Source: Gliomastix tumulicola (Eukaryota; Ascomycota; Sordariomycetes; Hypocreales; Bionectriaceae). From it: a DNA stretch of 64,000 nt. The notes below the pieces were generated by a model that searched no databases, had not been told where the DNA came from, and saw nothing but the letters and a program-made list of their open reading frames with translations. Below, piece by piece: positions 30,601 to 40,222 of this stretch. Position 1 is the first letter of the stretch; every line of letters starts with the position of its first letter. The position numbers and the translations under genes are program-made. The stretch covers positions 1,852,209 through 1,916,208 of the forward strand of contig BCHX01000005.1 in assembly GCA_001599755.1 (NCBI GenBank), read 5' to 3'.

Positions 30601-32100
30601 GAACAGGAGACCCATGACGTTCTCGTCTTTGGTGGGACGGATCGGGCAGATGACGGCCGACTGGCAAGCGTCGCCGAACCCGCGCCAGTCGAGTCCTTCC
30701 AGCAGATGCTTGGGCAGGGTGCCGTCGTCGGTCTGGATTCGCAAGGCAATTTGAGCTCTGAGCGCCTCGCGGAAGCTCGGGGCCAGGCCGTCGTCTGTGT
30801 CCCGGAGCTCGAGAAGCTTGGGAGCGATAGGATGGTCGTCGGGGACCCCGAGCGAGCCGGCCAGCTTGCAGATCCTAGGGCAGTCGTATCGGGAGTGTGA
30901 GGAGTCGTTGTCATCGTCCTCATCGACCGAGTAGAGAAAAGCCAGAGGCACGTCGTATGCTGGGTTCCACTGCTCAAACTGCTCGAGCGTCTTGGTCCAG
31001 TACGACTGGACATCTCTTGCCGTTATCAAGGTCTCGCCGAGATCGACCAGGAACTTCATTCTTCTCGCCCAGAGGCGAAGCGACGTGTCGTCAAGCATTG
31101 AGTGCTGCATGCCGACGGTCTGGCGGTTCTCCATGATGGGTGTCAGGGCGTACTTCACATGGGTCTCTTCGAGCGAGCCGTTCGGCATGTCGACGAAGAA
31201 CCTGGTCTCGTCTTCAACCAGGTGTCTCGCGCCGACTTCTGAATGCCAGACTTGGTCCAGGCGCTCCTTCATGTTGGGCCAGGTCTTGAGGATAGGCTGG
31301 CCGAGGAGTTCTGGGTGGTTGGAGCCGCAAAGCTTCGAGAAGGCCTCATTGTAGAAGGCGAGGTAGTCAGGGCCCCAGTATATCGCTATGGCCCTCGAGT
31401 CAGGCAGGATCTGATGGTATGCCTGCTGTAGTCGTACGGGCCACGAATCCATGGGACCCAGCGGGTGCTTGTCCCAGTCGATGCCCTGGATGACGTCGAG
31501 GAACGGCTCGGTGTCCGGGTTCAACGTCGGTGCGTCCAGACTGGAGTCGAGCTCTCCCAAAAACAGCGGCGACAGAGCTCTCGCCCCGGCGGTGGCCCGA
31601 TCCCTCAGCGCGAAGTCGACGATCTGCGTGCCCGCTGTCGCGGGCTCGGAACGGTGTACCCTGCAAGCCCCATCCCCAACTGCGTCAAGTCTTCTTACCT
31701 TGCGCGGTGGCTCCGATGACTCGGGCATCTCAATGCCGCTCATAACTATCCACCTGCCCCGTATATGGGTTCGCGTCCATGTTATGCCGTAGTAGGCGAG
31801 AGAGTGGGCGGAGGTCGAGCGGGCCGGGCCATCGGTGGAAGCAGCGGCAGGGCTCGTGACCCAGTCCCAGAAGGGCTTGTGGCTCTCATCCTGTGGGATG
31901 GCGGTGATGGCTTCGAGGAGGGTCGCGTTGGCGGACAGCGACGGGTTCTTGTACTCGATGGTCCTGGGTCGCGGCGGGTTCGAGGTGGTGGACGAGGACG
32001 AGGACGAGGGGCCTACAGAAGGCAGGGCGACAACGAAGGTCGGGCGAGGATCAAGATTCAGAAGGTCGAGAAGACCAACATCATCCAGCTTCGACGTCAT
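27631..32100 (-). CDS. hybrid sensor histidine kinase with several PAS domains and receiver
   Basis: Single exon, 1489 residues from the ATG at 32100 (MTSKLDDVGLLDLL); the frame is open 71 codons further 5', where the text is low complexity. A PAS-like region at about 215-340 (LGPMDSWPVRLQQAYHQI, then YWGPDYLAFYNEAFSKLCG) is followed by a GAF-like stretch at about 370-570. PAS domains follow at about 575-690 (PVGMSINDSKGNITFANDAW) and 720-845 (VGMYDISLDGRLVSANNSF). HisKA has FIDMTSHEMRNPLSAI with His875. HATPase has INLLTNAIKF, VKDTGQGLTEDEM and GGSGLGLFISRRLTEL. The receiver at about 1238-1385 has LVVEDN, LMDVEMP with Asp1320 and LVKPYRMPELE. It should autophosphorylate His875 and pass phosphate via Asp1320 to the HPt of the fungal phosphorelay. 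No membrane helix is seen, so it is likely cytosolic. The tail is repetitive. Confidence 0.93.
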   Translation of the reverse strand: MTSKLDDVGLLDLLNLDPRPTFVVALPSVGPSSSSSSTTSNPPRPRTIEYKNPSLSANATLLEAITAIPQDESHKPFWDWVTSPAAASTDGPARSTSAHSLAYYGITWTRTHIRGRWIVMSGIEMPESSEPPRKVRRLDAVGDGACRVHRSEPATAGTQIVDFALRDRATAGARALSPLFLGELDSSLDAPTLNPDTEPFLDVIQGIDWDKHPLGPMDSWPVRLQQAYHQILPDSRAIAIYWGPDYLAFYNEAFSKLCGSNHPELLGQPILKTWPNMKERLDQVWHSEVGARHLVEDETRFFVDMPNGSLEETHVKYALTPIMENRQTVGMQHSMLDDTSLRLWARRMKFLVDLGETLITARDVQSYWTKTLEQFEQWNPAYDVPLAFLYSVDEDDDNDSSHSRYDCPRICKLAGSLGVPDDHPIAPKLLELRDTDDGLAPSFREALRAQIALRIQTDDGTLPKHLLEGLDWRGFGDACQSAVICPIRPTKDENVMGLLFLGLNPRRPYDNDYKQFIALLHQKLTSSLASTVLLEEEARRGRNAAAQAAYDTAMLQSKLAWQTEQANQSIQNFQAVAEFIPVGMSINDSKGNITFANDAWYRITGHPKGPTSPDALYQHVVPEDRSKIQAAYAKLSDVDVVTCEFRIPREEESKATVGSRRSASVAGLDTCTYRHVLALTKAERAADGTVARTLSCLTDVTQQKDTAEEAVRRAQEAQNLKRLAEFATVGMYDISLDGRLVSANNSFWELSGLAKADLTKVDLEPWETCVIKEDLPLLKETLTTLRVTGRSQTAEIRLKTTWTAQDASGKDIAAARSVMATFMPVKSSEGVIQSFTGCISDVSQQNWRLEQEMQRKEEALESKRQQQNFIDMTSHEMRNPLSAIVHSTDSILANLARVIKLGTPSETNSTTFVLPPPDPDEKPGDRSSRSRSDEIPDWNNPRKLLVETMDNAETILTCAQHQKRIVDDILTMSKLDSKLLAITPCTTDPIVIMQDALKMFEVEARKVDISLSWVVDASFKELGYEFLDFDPSRVRQVLINLLTNAIKFTKTETERTVTIRLKGSRIRPDETTSGVNFVPRFQSEADDYEQPDLEGRDNGVYLTFEVKDTGQGLTEDEMKGLFNKFVQASTRTHVRYGGSGLGLFISRRLTELQNGAIGVASEFGVGSTFVFYIEAYIPAEEARKEAEKEAAQLKEVINISADDDNIVPILSEPSVNGIKGFLGPLVKRQLGRRPPAVNVDGILVVEDNLINQQITRRGLLARGYTVDVANHGIEALQKLRKAVTLDPIDLEALAQVDGQGSGPRGQLLAEAVPLSLVLMDVEMPVQDGLTCTRIVRELESSGEILSSSGGRVPIIAVTANARQEQITEAKQAGCDDVLVKPYRMPELEARMQLVLRKIGGLSPESPAQPAEGEASGKQDGGKQDGGKQDGEPTAEKDAEQDAKHDAKQDAEPSLAEQAEPSSEQQTQPPSEQQTKTLPEQPAKSVEAVD
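27808..27858. repeat. 15-bp tandem repeat coding for the KQDGG repeat of the histidine kinase tail
   Basis: About three copies of a 15-bp unit encode GKQDG repeats in the C-terminal tail, after the receiver domain. The surrounding tail has further degenerate DAKQDA and EQQT repeats. Confidence 0.85.
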
Positions 32101-33938
32101 GCTCGGCCTCGACAACGACAAGCGTTCCTCAATAGAGAATACTGAGGAGGTCGCGCGCAGGGGAAGAGGAAGAAGAAGGGAAGAAAACGAGGCGGGGCTC
32201 CATCCGAGGTGACGGTTTGGGGAGATTCTGGAAAGCTGGGATTTTGCTGGGCTCTGCTGGGATGCTGGGGGGGAAGGAGCGTCCGGGGGGGCGGCTGGGA
32301 GGGAAGGAGCCAAGACGGGCGTGTCTGACTTCTGCTGGCAAGAGCGACCGAGTGTCTAACTGCGTGTGTGTCTGAGCTGCAGGTGAGCTCAATTGGAGGG
32401 TGTGCGCGCGTTGGCTGGGACTCTGAGCAGCCAATCCCCTCCAAGCGATGCGGCCGATCAGCAGACCCTAGATGGATGGGACGGGCTAGATTGGGTCGAG
32501 CGTGGTTGGGTTGGGTGTGATTGGGAGGAGGCAGAGTGGGAGGGTTGGTTGCCTTGCCGCTCGATCAATGGCGCCGTCGGGCGCAGCGGCACGCGTACTG
32601 CTGCTGCTGCTGATGCTGCTACTACTTCGCTCCTTTTTCTGTTTCTTCCTCACGCGAGAGACTGGCCGCCGTGGCGTCGACGTTTGCAAAGGCGCGGCGT
32701 GGCGTGGCGTGGCGTGGCGTGCGGAGCGTGGCAACAGCAGCCATTCACGGCATTTGTTGCTCTTTTTTGCTTCTCTTCCAATAATGTCTCGACAACGCGG
32801 GAGGCAAAGGCAGAGAGGTCAGCAGCGCTGCAGCAAGCTGCAAAGGAAAAATCTGGGCCGGATCTAAGATGGGTTGCAATCGAGATCGGGCAGAATGCTT
32901 GGGCCTTTTCTTCGGGTCTTGGGTCTTGGGTCTTGGGTCACTGCCTGCCAGTTGCCCCGGTTCTTCCACGCCGTGCACTCGGTACTCGAGATTACAGATG
33001 ATAGTTAGATTGGAGATTATAGATTATTACCCCACCAAATATTGGTTTTCTGGCGATAAATCACTCTCTGTTCCGCATCCTGGTCTCCAATGTTACCCGT
33101 CACGAGAACAAAACTGCGGGTGGTGGAGAGACGGGCTTTCGCTGCTAATCATCATTATGATCGACGGCCTGTTTTCATTACCAAACCAGCATGTCCAGCC
33201 TTCGCAATTTACAGAGCTAATCCCCCCAATAACCTTGCACGGCGCCCGCCCAATAGAAGCAGAGGAAAGGAAAAAAAAAAAGAAAAACGAGCCCATGCAT
33301 AAGCACCAAACGAGACGCCCCTCTATCGTGCAGCGTAGCATCCAATAGCACCCTGCCCCGGGCGCCACACCATCCATTCCCGTCGCTTTACTGCGGAACT
33401 TGCAAATTGTCCCTCCCGAGTCCCTCCTGAGTCTCTCCTGAGTTCTTCCTGAGTCCTGAGGCCAGCCAACGAGACTGCCCAGGAAGGAGCCGAGCCCCGT
33501 TTTCTTCGGTGAGAGGCTCTCCTGCAGCTAAAGACGAGAACTGAGACATGCTTGAGCTGCCCAGCCATTCACACGACGACACGTCCGAGAGTACCCATGC
33601 CCAGGTGACCCAAACTAGCTAAGGCGTGCTGACTCTATGACGTCGGGTCGACGTTGCTTTTTTTTTTTTTTCATTCGTGGGCCGCCGGGAGGAGGAGCAA
33701 TTGAGCTGGATGGAAGTGACATGCTGTGTTAGGAACATCCCTGGTCTTCCGAGAGCAAAAGCGGCCGGACGCAGGACCTTCCAGTCGCCGATCACAGGGC
33801 CGATCGCCATCCCCTCGCATCGCGATGCAGGCGGATGAAAGTCCCAGGAGAGACAGGGCATTGCTGACTGCCTTTGACTGAAGCCTGTGCCTCCGCCCTG
33901 CCTCCCTCCGCCCTGCATCCGACAACAACACCACCAGC
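32101..33938. other. upstream region of histidine kinase, no supported gene
   Basis: About 1.8 kb between the start of the histidine kinase and the stop of the Mpv17-family gene. It contains GCTGCT runs near 32597-32625, a GCGTG repeat near 32693-32720, a triple TCTTGGG repeat near 32915-32938 and CCTGAGT repeats near 33420-33456. Long fungal sensor-kinase leaders are common. No coding gene is supported. Confidence 0.5.
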
Positions 33939-34659
33939 TCACCTCCCAGCGGCAACGAGACTCATGTACGTGCCCCAGGCGATGCCCGCCAGCCCGCCAA
34001 TCAGGTTGCGCACCCGCACCGACCGCACCATGCTGTAGTTGACGACGGCGACCACGGGCCAGAAGCGCCAGCTCGCCAGCAGCAGCGGCCACATCTCACC
34101 GAGCGACTGCGCCCACACCTCGGCGTAGTCGACCTCGTGCAGCGCGAGCGCCCCGGGCTGCACCCAGTAGCGCACCGCGTTGAAGAAGCCCGTGACGACG
34201 GGGGCGTCGCGCATCGCCGACTGGGTCGCGCGGTTGAAGACGCTGAACATCAGCGTGTTGGCGACGGCCGACACGGACTGGTCCAGCGCCAGCTTGATGA
34301 CCGTGTTGCGGATCGAGAGCTTGGGGGCCGGCGCGGGGTCATCTGACTTCTTGGGGTGAGGAGCCGGCGGGTAGGCTGGGAATGTCCGCTCGAGGAAGAC
34401 CTGCCTGTGGGAGATGTGAGTGAGCTGAGCTACAAATGTGAGACATGGTCGCCGATCCTCGCTGCGCTGCTCACCAGTAGAAGTTGGGCGGTGTGCTGAT
34501 GATGCTGAACAGCAGGAACTGGAAGACGGGGATCCAGTCAATCAGGTACTCCCCATCCTCTCCCTTCTTCTTGCCCTCGATGATCTGGGCCAGAATATTG
34601 GATATAATCGACAGCACCGAGGACTGGATTATGGCCTCTTGCACAGGAGAGAGCGCCAT
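33939..34659 (-). CDS. Mpv17/PMP22 family membrane protein
   Basis: Two exons, 34659-34475 and 34404-33939, with a 70-bp phase-2 intron (donor GTGAGC, branch GCTCAC, acceptor ACAG). Product 216 residues. The N-terminal helix is SSVLSIISNILAQII, then a loop, then IPVFQFLLFSIISTPPNFYW. The middle has IKLALDQSVSAVANTLMFSVF (the LDQ of the family). The signature C-terminus is LLASWRFWPVVAVVNYSMV, then VRNLIGGLAGIAWGTYMSL. This matches PF04117 (Mpv17/PMP22), four-span proteins of the mitochondrial inner membrane or peroxisome that act as small channels. A Pro-rich loop (about residues 70-95) lies between helices 2 and 3. The exact organelle cannot be told from sequence alone. Confidence 0.9.
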
Positions 34660-35421
34660 CGTAGAGACTCGTGACCAGTAAGCTCTTGGGTCTCCAGGAA
34701 GCCGAATGGCGATCAGTGCTCTAGGACAGCGTGAGCGATATGCGTAGTTATTGTAGAGGGCCCACGGCGGTCGCCTATTCCGTAGCCTGCAGCAAGGGTG
34801 ATAATAATGCTTCAGCTGGAAGACAGTGCTTCATATGCAGGTCGAAAGCTTCCCAATCACAAAAAGGAGAGATTGGATTGATTGTGCCAGCCTGTTATCT
34901 CCACAATCCGTCAATCAATCACCGCCCCGAAAAATACGCAGAGCGGTCCTCGTAATCTTGCCAGCTTTCTCGCAGGAGCAACCAGCTCACGCCGCCATCA
35001 TTGAGAACAGAGACGAACATATGTTTCACCAGTAGTAATCAACGATTGTACAGCGAGTATCACAAACACATGTTCCGAGCCCAATCATTACGAACCATCC
35101 TCGCGTACTCACGTTGCTCGCACCGCAGGCTTATCATGAATGAATGCTAAGATAACGCTACCTTGACCGATTCTATTTGCTCGCTCCGATGTCGACTGAC
35201 TCGGTATCTTGACCTTACACACGCAGAGTCATGTCCTTGAATTTTCCCCTCCTGCGCCCGAAACACATCTCCCTGCCGTCCAATACTTTATAATATTGGT
35301 GACACAACCCAGGCTCCCTCAGGACCGCCCAGAACCCAGATCCCATTATTTCCCTTTCATGCTTGCCGTAAAACAACAAGAGACAAAGTAAGCCGTGCCG
35401 AGCACCGCACTCTGCTCTCGC
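34660..35421. other. intergenic, no supported gene
   Basis: Between the start of the Mpv17-family gene and the stop of YIF1. Relatively A/T-rich, no recognisable gene. Confidence 0.5.
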
Positions 35422-36549
35422 TCATGCCCGGGTGAGAACCCACATGAAGAACAGCTGCACGAAGAAGGAATAGAAGAAGAGGAACTGCGTCCGCTGGTTC
35501 TTCTTCACCCTCGAGTCTGTCTGCATAGGACCGCCGGTGTTGCCGGCACTCTCGGGGAGGAGAACATATTTGAGGGACCGCATCTGCAGTCTGTTAGCTC
35601 CATCATCCAGCATCCAAAGACATTAACATCCCAGGGGCAACCTACCAGGAAGAACGAGTTGGCCATGAAGGTGTAGAGAAACACCACCCAGCCCACCCAG
35701 CCGCCCGTCCCCTTGCCGCCGTTGAGCGTCTGCGCAATCGTGATCGTGAGGATGATGCCCACGAACTTGTACCCCGAGTACGCGATCAGGTCAAACAGCT
35801 GCGACTGGCTGCTGATGTTGAGCAGGTAGCACCCGAGCTTCAGCGCGACAATCTCGACCAGCACCACGACCAAGCCCGTCGACGCCGTGTACCCCAGCAG
35901 CTCCGGCTTGTACGTGCCCCGGAGGCCCGCGATGAGCGTCGAGAGCAGCACGTACGTCACCAGGCCCATGACGGGGATGTACATGTCCGGGCTGTTGATG
36001 TCGTCGCGCGGCGGCAGGTACCAGCCCTCCTGGCCGTTGGCGCCGACGGCCTGCTTGCGCAGCCAGGTCCGGTGCCGCCAGGGGAAGAGCACGAGGAAGA
36101 GCTTGTTGAGGACGTAGGAGTTGGAGACGTTGAAGTAGTATTTCAGCGCCGACACGTTGACGTACCGCCCGATCTAAAGAAAAGTCGTTCTTGTTAGCCC
36201 CCCAGCTCCATCCATATGATAAGTTCTCGAGCCAGCGCTGCTCCTCGTCGCGGTGTTCATGTTCGCATCGTACATTCTGCTCCACGTATTCCTGCCCCTG
36301 CTTGAAGGCGGTCTGCCCAAACTGCGCCGCCACCTGCGCCGTGGGATCGTTCATGAACTGCCCGTACGCGCCAAACACATTCCCGCTGTTGGCCCCCTGC
36401 TGCTGGTACGGGCTGCCGGCGGCATAGCCCTGCTGTGACTGAACGGAGCCGGGCGGCGGCGGGGGAGATCGCAGCTGCGGTACCGTCGAGACGTGCTGTG
36501 GCACGGGATGGTGAAGCGGCGGCGACTGCGCAAAGGCGTTGCGCTGCAT
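35422..36549 (-). CDS. YIF1: YIF1-family COPII vesicle protein
   Basis: Three exons: 36549-36274, 36173-35646 and 35583-35422. Product 321 residues, the usual length for the family. Both introns are phase 0 (donor GTACGA with acceptor TTAG; donor GTAGGT with branch GCTAAC and acceptor GCAG). Residues 1-60 are Pro/Gln-rich. The conserved core reads FGQTAFKQGQEYVEQN joined to IGRYVNVSALKYYFNVSNSY and LVLFPWRHRTWLRKQA, diagnostic for Yif1. Five hydrophobic segments follow (YIPVMGLVTYVLLSTLIAGL, TGLVVVLVEIVALKLGCYLL, GYKFVGIILTITIAQ, WVGWVVFLYTFMANSFFL and FLFFYSFFVQLFFMWVL). Yif1 partners Yip1 in ER-to-Golgi vesicle formation and fusion. It is divergent from the SRP receptor alpha gene across about 640 bp. 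Confidence 0.95.
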
Positions 36550-37191
36550 CGTGTCGTTTGTTCTGCTGGAAGATGGATGAGAAGGAAGGTGAACGGACCA
36601 GAGGGAGAGGGAAAGGTCGAGCAAGCGAGAGGAAAAGGGTTGATGTGGTCAGTTGAAGAGGTCGATCTGGCAGCCTGGGGTCGTTCTGGCAAAGGTGTTC
36701 GCTTCCACTGATTGGCTGCAAGCTCGCCTACGCCACAGCGGACAGCCACGCCTAAAATCACCCCTCGCCGCTAACGCTCCCCCAAACCCTATCTTATCGA
36801 TAAGCGGCGCGTCGAATTGGGACTGCAACCTGGCCTTGCTGTTGGGAGAGTGGGAAAGATACTTACCTTAGGTAGATTGGCGCAGTTCGAGAACCGACAC
36901 CACGATACGGCGACTCCGAATTGACAGAGCCACTGTAGATACTTTTGCAAACATTCATACTACTTTTTTTAATCGATACCACGAACGTGCAACCAGCCAA
37001 TCGACCTTTTTGGCTTCCCTCTCCCATTCGAGTTCTATCCGATACTATCTCCATCTTCTTTTCTTCGTTATCTACTCGCCTTTACCTTAATGAACAGCCT
37101 TGCTTCACGGATACCTTCGCTTCTCTCTGCATCTTAATAGTAGCTAAGCCGACAAGCCACCTCCGGTACCGGCCGCCTCACCTCGCCCGGC
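36550..37191. promoter_or_regulatory. shared divergent promoter of YIF1 and SRP receptor alpha
   Basis: 642 bp between two divergent secretory-pathway genes. No clear TATA box is seen for either. The SRP receptor side is C/T-rich (near 36990-37130); the YIF1 side is G/A-rich on the plus strand, that is C/T-rich on the gene strand (near 36560-36650). Confidence 0.5.
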
Positions 37192-38539
37192 ATGCTGGAC
37201 ACCTTCGAGATCATCACGACCTCGGGCGTGGTGCTCTGGTCGCGCACCTACGCCTCCGTCAGCCCCTCCATCGTCAACAACTTTATCGCCGACACCTTTA
37301 TCGAGGAGAAGAACGGCATCGTCGGCGAGTCGCAGTCCGCGGCCACGAACCCGGCCTACAAGAGCGACCAGCATACGCTCAAGTGGACGCTGGTCAAGGA
37401 GCTCGGCGTCATCTTTGTGGTACCACACACACACACACACACACACGCACACCGATGACTTGGGGAGAGGGACGACACTGACATAGAACCAGGCTGTATA
37501 CCGATCGCTGCTGCACCTCACGTGGGTCGACAAGCTCGTCGACAACATCAAGACCATCTTCATCTCCCTCTACGGCGAGCAGCTCAAGAAGCCCAACACG
37601 ACCATCGTCGAGTGCACCAAGTTCGACGAGTACTTCGAGCAGCAGCTCCAGGAGCTCGACAAGTCCGGCGCCGCGGCCGCCGCCACCGCCGTCGTCGCCT
37701 CGTCGCCGCGAGCAGGAGCCGCCTCGATCACCGAGGACGGGATAGATGCGCTGCCGCCGGGCGCGGGGCCGCCCCTCGCGCCGGGGCTGACGTACCGCGG
37801 GCGCGCGATCAACGGAGGGGCTGCGCATGCGTCGTCCGATGCCGCCGCGACGTCGCCAGAGCTGACGCCCGCGCAGACGCCGAATACATCGCGTCCTTCG
37901 ACGCCGGGGAGCAACCTGGTTGTGGCCAAGGCCGGGCCCGCCGCGAAGCTGTCCCGACGAGCAAAGAAGGCCAAGAACAATAGCACGGCGCCGTCGTCCG
38001 GTGACGAGAGCGCCAGGGGAAAAAAGGCCGCTGGCAGCAAGGCGCCCAAGAAGGGCCGCAAGTGGGATGCGGACGGATACGCAGACGAGGACGACGATGT
38101 ACAGCTCGACTACTCGGCGCAGGCCCTCGGTGGTACCGACTCCGAGACCGAAACAGCGGCGCGATCGACGGCGATAGAACAGGTCGACGCATCCACGTGG
38201 GGATCTACGACTAAGGGCAAGTTCATCCTCAAGGATCTCGGCGACGAGGTACACGACATCCTCGCCTCGGCGCAGGCCGACCAAGCCGCGAACTCTAAGA
38301 AGGAGACATCGTCAGGCGGCCTGCTGGGCACGGGCATCAACGCCGTCAGCGGGCTCTTCCGCAACGTCGTCGGCGGCAAGACCCTCACCAAGGAGGACCT
38401 CGACAAGGCCATGAAGGGCATGGAGGAGCACCTCCTACGCAAGAACGTTGCCCGCGAAGCTGCAGTGCGGCTATGCGAGGGCGTCGAGAAGGAGCTTCTC
38501 GGCGTCAAGACCGGCAACTTCGAGAGTGAGTCGCTGTCC

Positions 38540-38576
<37 letters not shown>

Positions 38577-39530
38577 CAAAGATTACCACACGAAGCTAAC
38601 ATCCACTCCCAGGCATCAACTCCCGCATCCAGACAGCCATGGAAGCCTCCCTGACCAAGATGCTCACCCCGACCTCCTCCCTCGACCTCCTCCGCGAAAT
38701 CGACGCCGTGACATCCCCGCCCGTGACGTCCCTCCGGCAGGCGCGCCCCTACGTCCTCTCCATCGTCGGCGTCAACGGCGTCGGCAAGTCCACCAACCTC
38801 TCCAAGATCTGCTTCTTCCTCCTGCAGAACAGGTACAAGGTCCTCATCGCCGCCGCCGACACCTTCCGCTCCGGCGCCGTCGAGCAGCTCGCCGTGCACG
38901 TGCGCAACCTCAAGGAGCTGACGGCCCGCGAGGGCGGCACCGTCGACATCTACCAGAAGGGCTACGGCAAGGACGCCGCCGCGGTGGCCAAGGATGCCGT
39001 CGCGCACGGCGCCGCCGAGGGGTACGATGTCGTTCTTATCGACACTGCAGGCCGGCGACACAACGACCAGCGCCTCATGTCGTCGCTCGAGAAGTTTGCC
39101 AAGTTCGCGCAGCCCGACAAGATCCTCATGGTCGGCGAGGTACGTACTCAAAACTCCCTTCCACTCTCGTCCAACTCCAACACCAACACCAACACCAACA
39201 CCAACACCAACACCAACACCAACACCAACACCAACACCAACACCAACACCAACACTGACACTGACACTGACACACACATTGCAGGCCCTCGTAGGCACAG
39301 ACTCCGTCGCCCAAGCACGCAACTTCAACGCCGCCTTCGGCTCCGTCCGCACCCTCGACGGCTTCATCATCTCCAAGTGCGACACCGTCGGCGACATGGT
39401 CGGCACCCTCGTCAGCCTCGTGCACGCCACAAACGTCCCCGTCCTCTTCGTCGGCGTCGGCCAGCACTACTCCGACCTGCGCAACTTCTCCGTCAAGTGG
39501 GCTGTCGAGAAACTTTTGAGTAGCAACTGA
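37192..39530 (+). CDS. SRP101: signal recognition particle receptor alpha subunit
   Basis: Four exons: 37192-37419, 37493-38525, 38613-39139 and 39282-39530. Product 678 residues. The N-terminal SRX domain (about 1-140: LDTFEIITTSGVVLWSRTYA, LLHLTWVDKLVDNIKTIF) binds the beta subunit on the ER membrane. A basic, disordered linker follows (LSRRAKKAKNN, KKGRKWDADGYADEDDD). The NG GTPase has LLRKNVAREAAVRLCEGVEK (N domain), the P-loop VGVNGVGKSTNLSKI near 473, AADTFRSGAVEQL, LIDTAGRRHNDQ near 564 and the SKCDTVGD guanine-specificity motif near 628. It receives ribosome-SRP complexes for co-translational import. Each of its three introns (73, 87 and 142 bp) carries a different microsatellite. Intron 1 offers two in-frame acceptors 6 bp apart. 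Confidence 0.95.
37424..37446. repeat. CA repeat in SRP receptor intron 1
   Basis: 23 bases of CA repeat starting 5 bases after the donor site GTACCA begins. Confidence 0.9.
38544..38574. repeat. CT repeat in SRP receptor intron 2
   Basis: 31 bases of CT repeat (15.5 units) between donor GTGAGT and the branch sequence GCTAAC of the 87-bp intron. Confidence 0.9.
39177..39272. repeat. CCAACA/CTGACA hexanucleotide repeat in SRP receptor intron 3
   Basis: Thirteen CCAACA units (39177-39254) followed by three CTGACA units (39255-39272), filling about two thirds of the intron. The CTGACA units each contain the branch consensus CTGAC just upstream of the acceptor GCAG at 39281. Confidence 0.95.
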
Positions 39531-40222
39531 ACAAAAAAAAGAAGAAAACCCCCCACCCAACGAACCAGGCTTTGTATATTTTGAAATACCCGGGCCTTTC
39601 GCCAACCCCCCCGAATCCCACCCATACAGGAAACTTTTACCAGGCTATTTATTACGTAGTGTGAATGAATAAAGAGAAGAAACCGAGTTAATCACATCAC
39701 TGGACATTCCAATGCAAGTTGTATCTAATATCAGTGTGGATTATAATTATATATAGAACATCTCAAAGACTACTCCCATCCACCTTGCTTCAACCTATAG
39801 GGAGCGCGTTAAAACAGAGCAGCCCGCCGTCCTCAAGTCCAAGTATACATATATATATATCGATCGACAAAGGGAAAAAAAAAAAAGGGAAACAAAAGCT
39901 GCGAAAAAACAACAATCAACAACATGCGTACTCTGTGCGAATACACACCATTGTGGTTCCAGTCTGAGAAAACGGCCGCGACTTCTCGAAGAGCCGACAG
40001 CCCACCACAAATATATCAATCAGAAAATTCCAAGGGGTATCTTCTCTAGCCTTTCGCAATCTGTTGTGCGTATCAAGCTTCGACGCGAGGGAAGCATTTG
40101 CAATCTGTACATATATAATAAAGAACGACGTCAAACGTTGCAGTGAAGTAACGCGGGGAAAAAGGAATGCTGGAGAGTCTAGCTCTCATGTTTCGAGGCG
40201 TGTATCGAGTCTAATATTAGAC
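39531..40222. other. convergent 3' region
   Basis: About 690 bp between the stops of the SRP receptor gene (plus) and the coiled-coil gene (minus). It contains A-runs near 39532-39550 and 39880 and a short TATA repeat near 39850. No gene seen. Confidence 0.5.

Noticed and set aside
32393..33001. 202-codon plus-strand frame upstream of the histidine kinase
   Set aside because: Repeat-rich (GCT, GCGTG, TCTTGGG) and without domain content.
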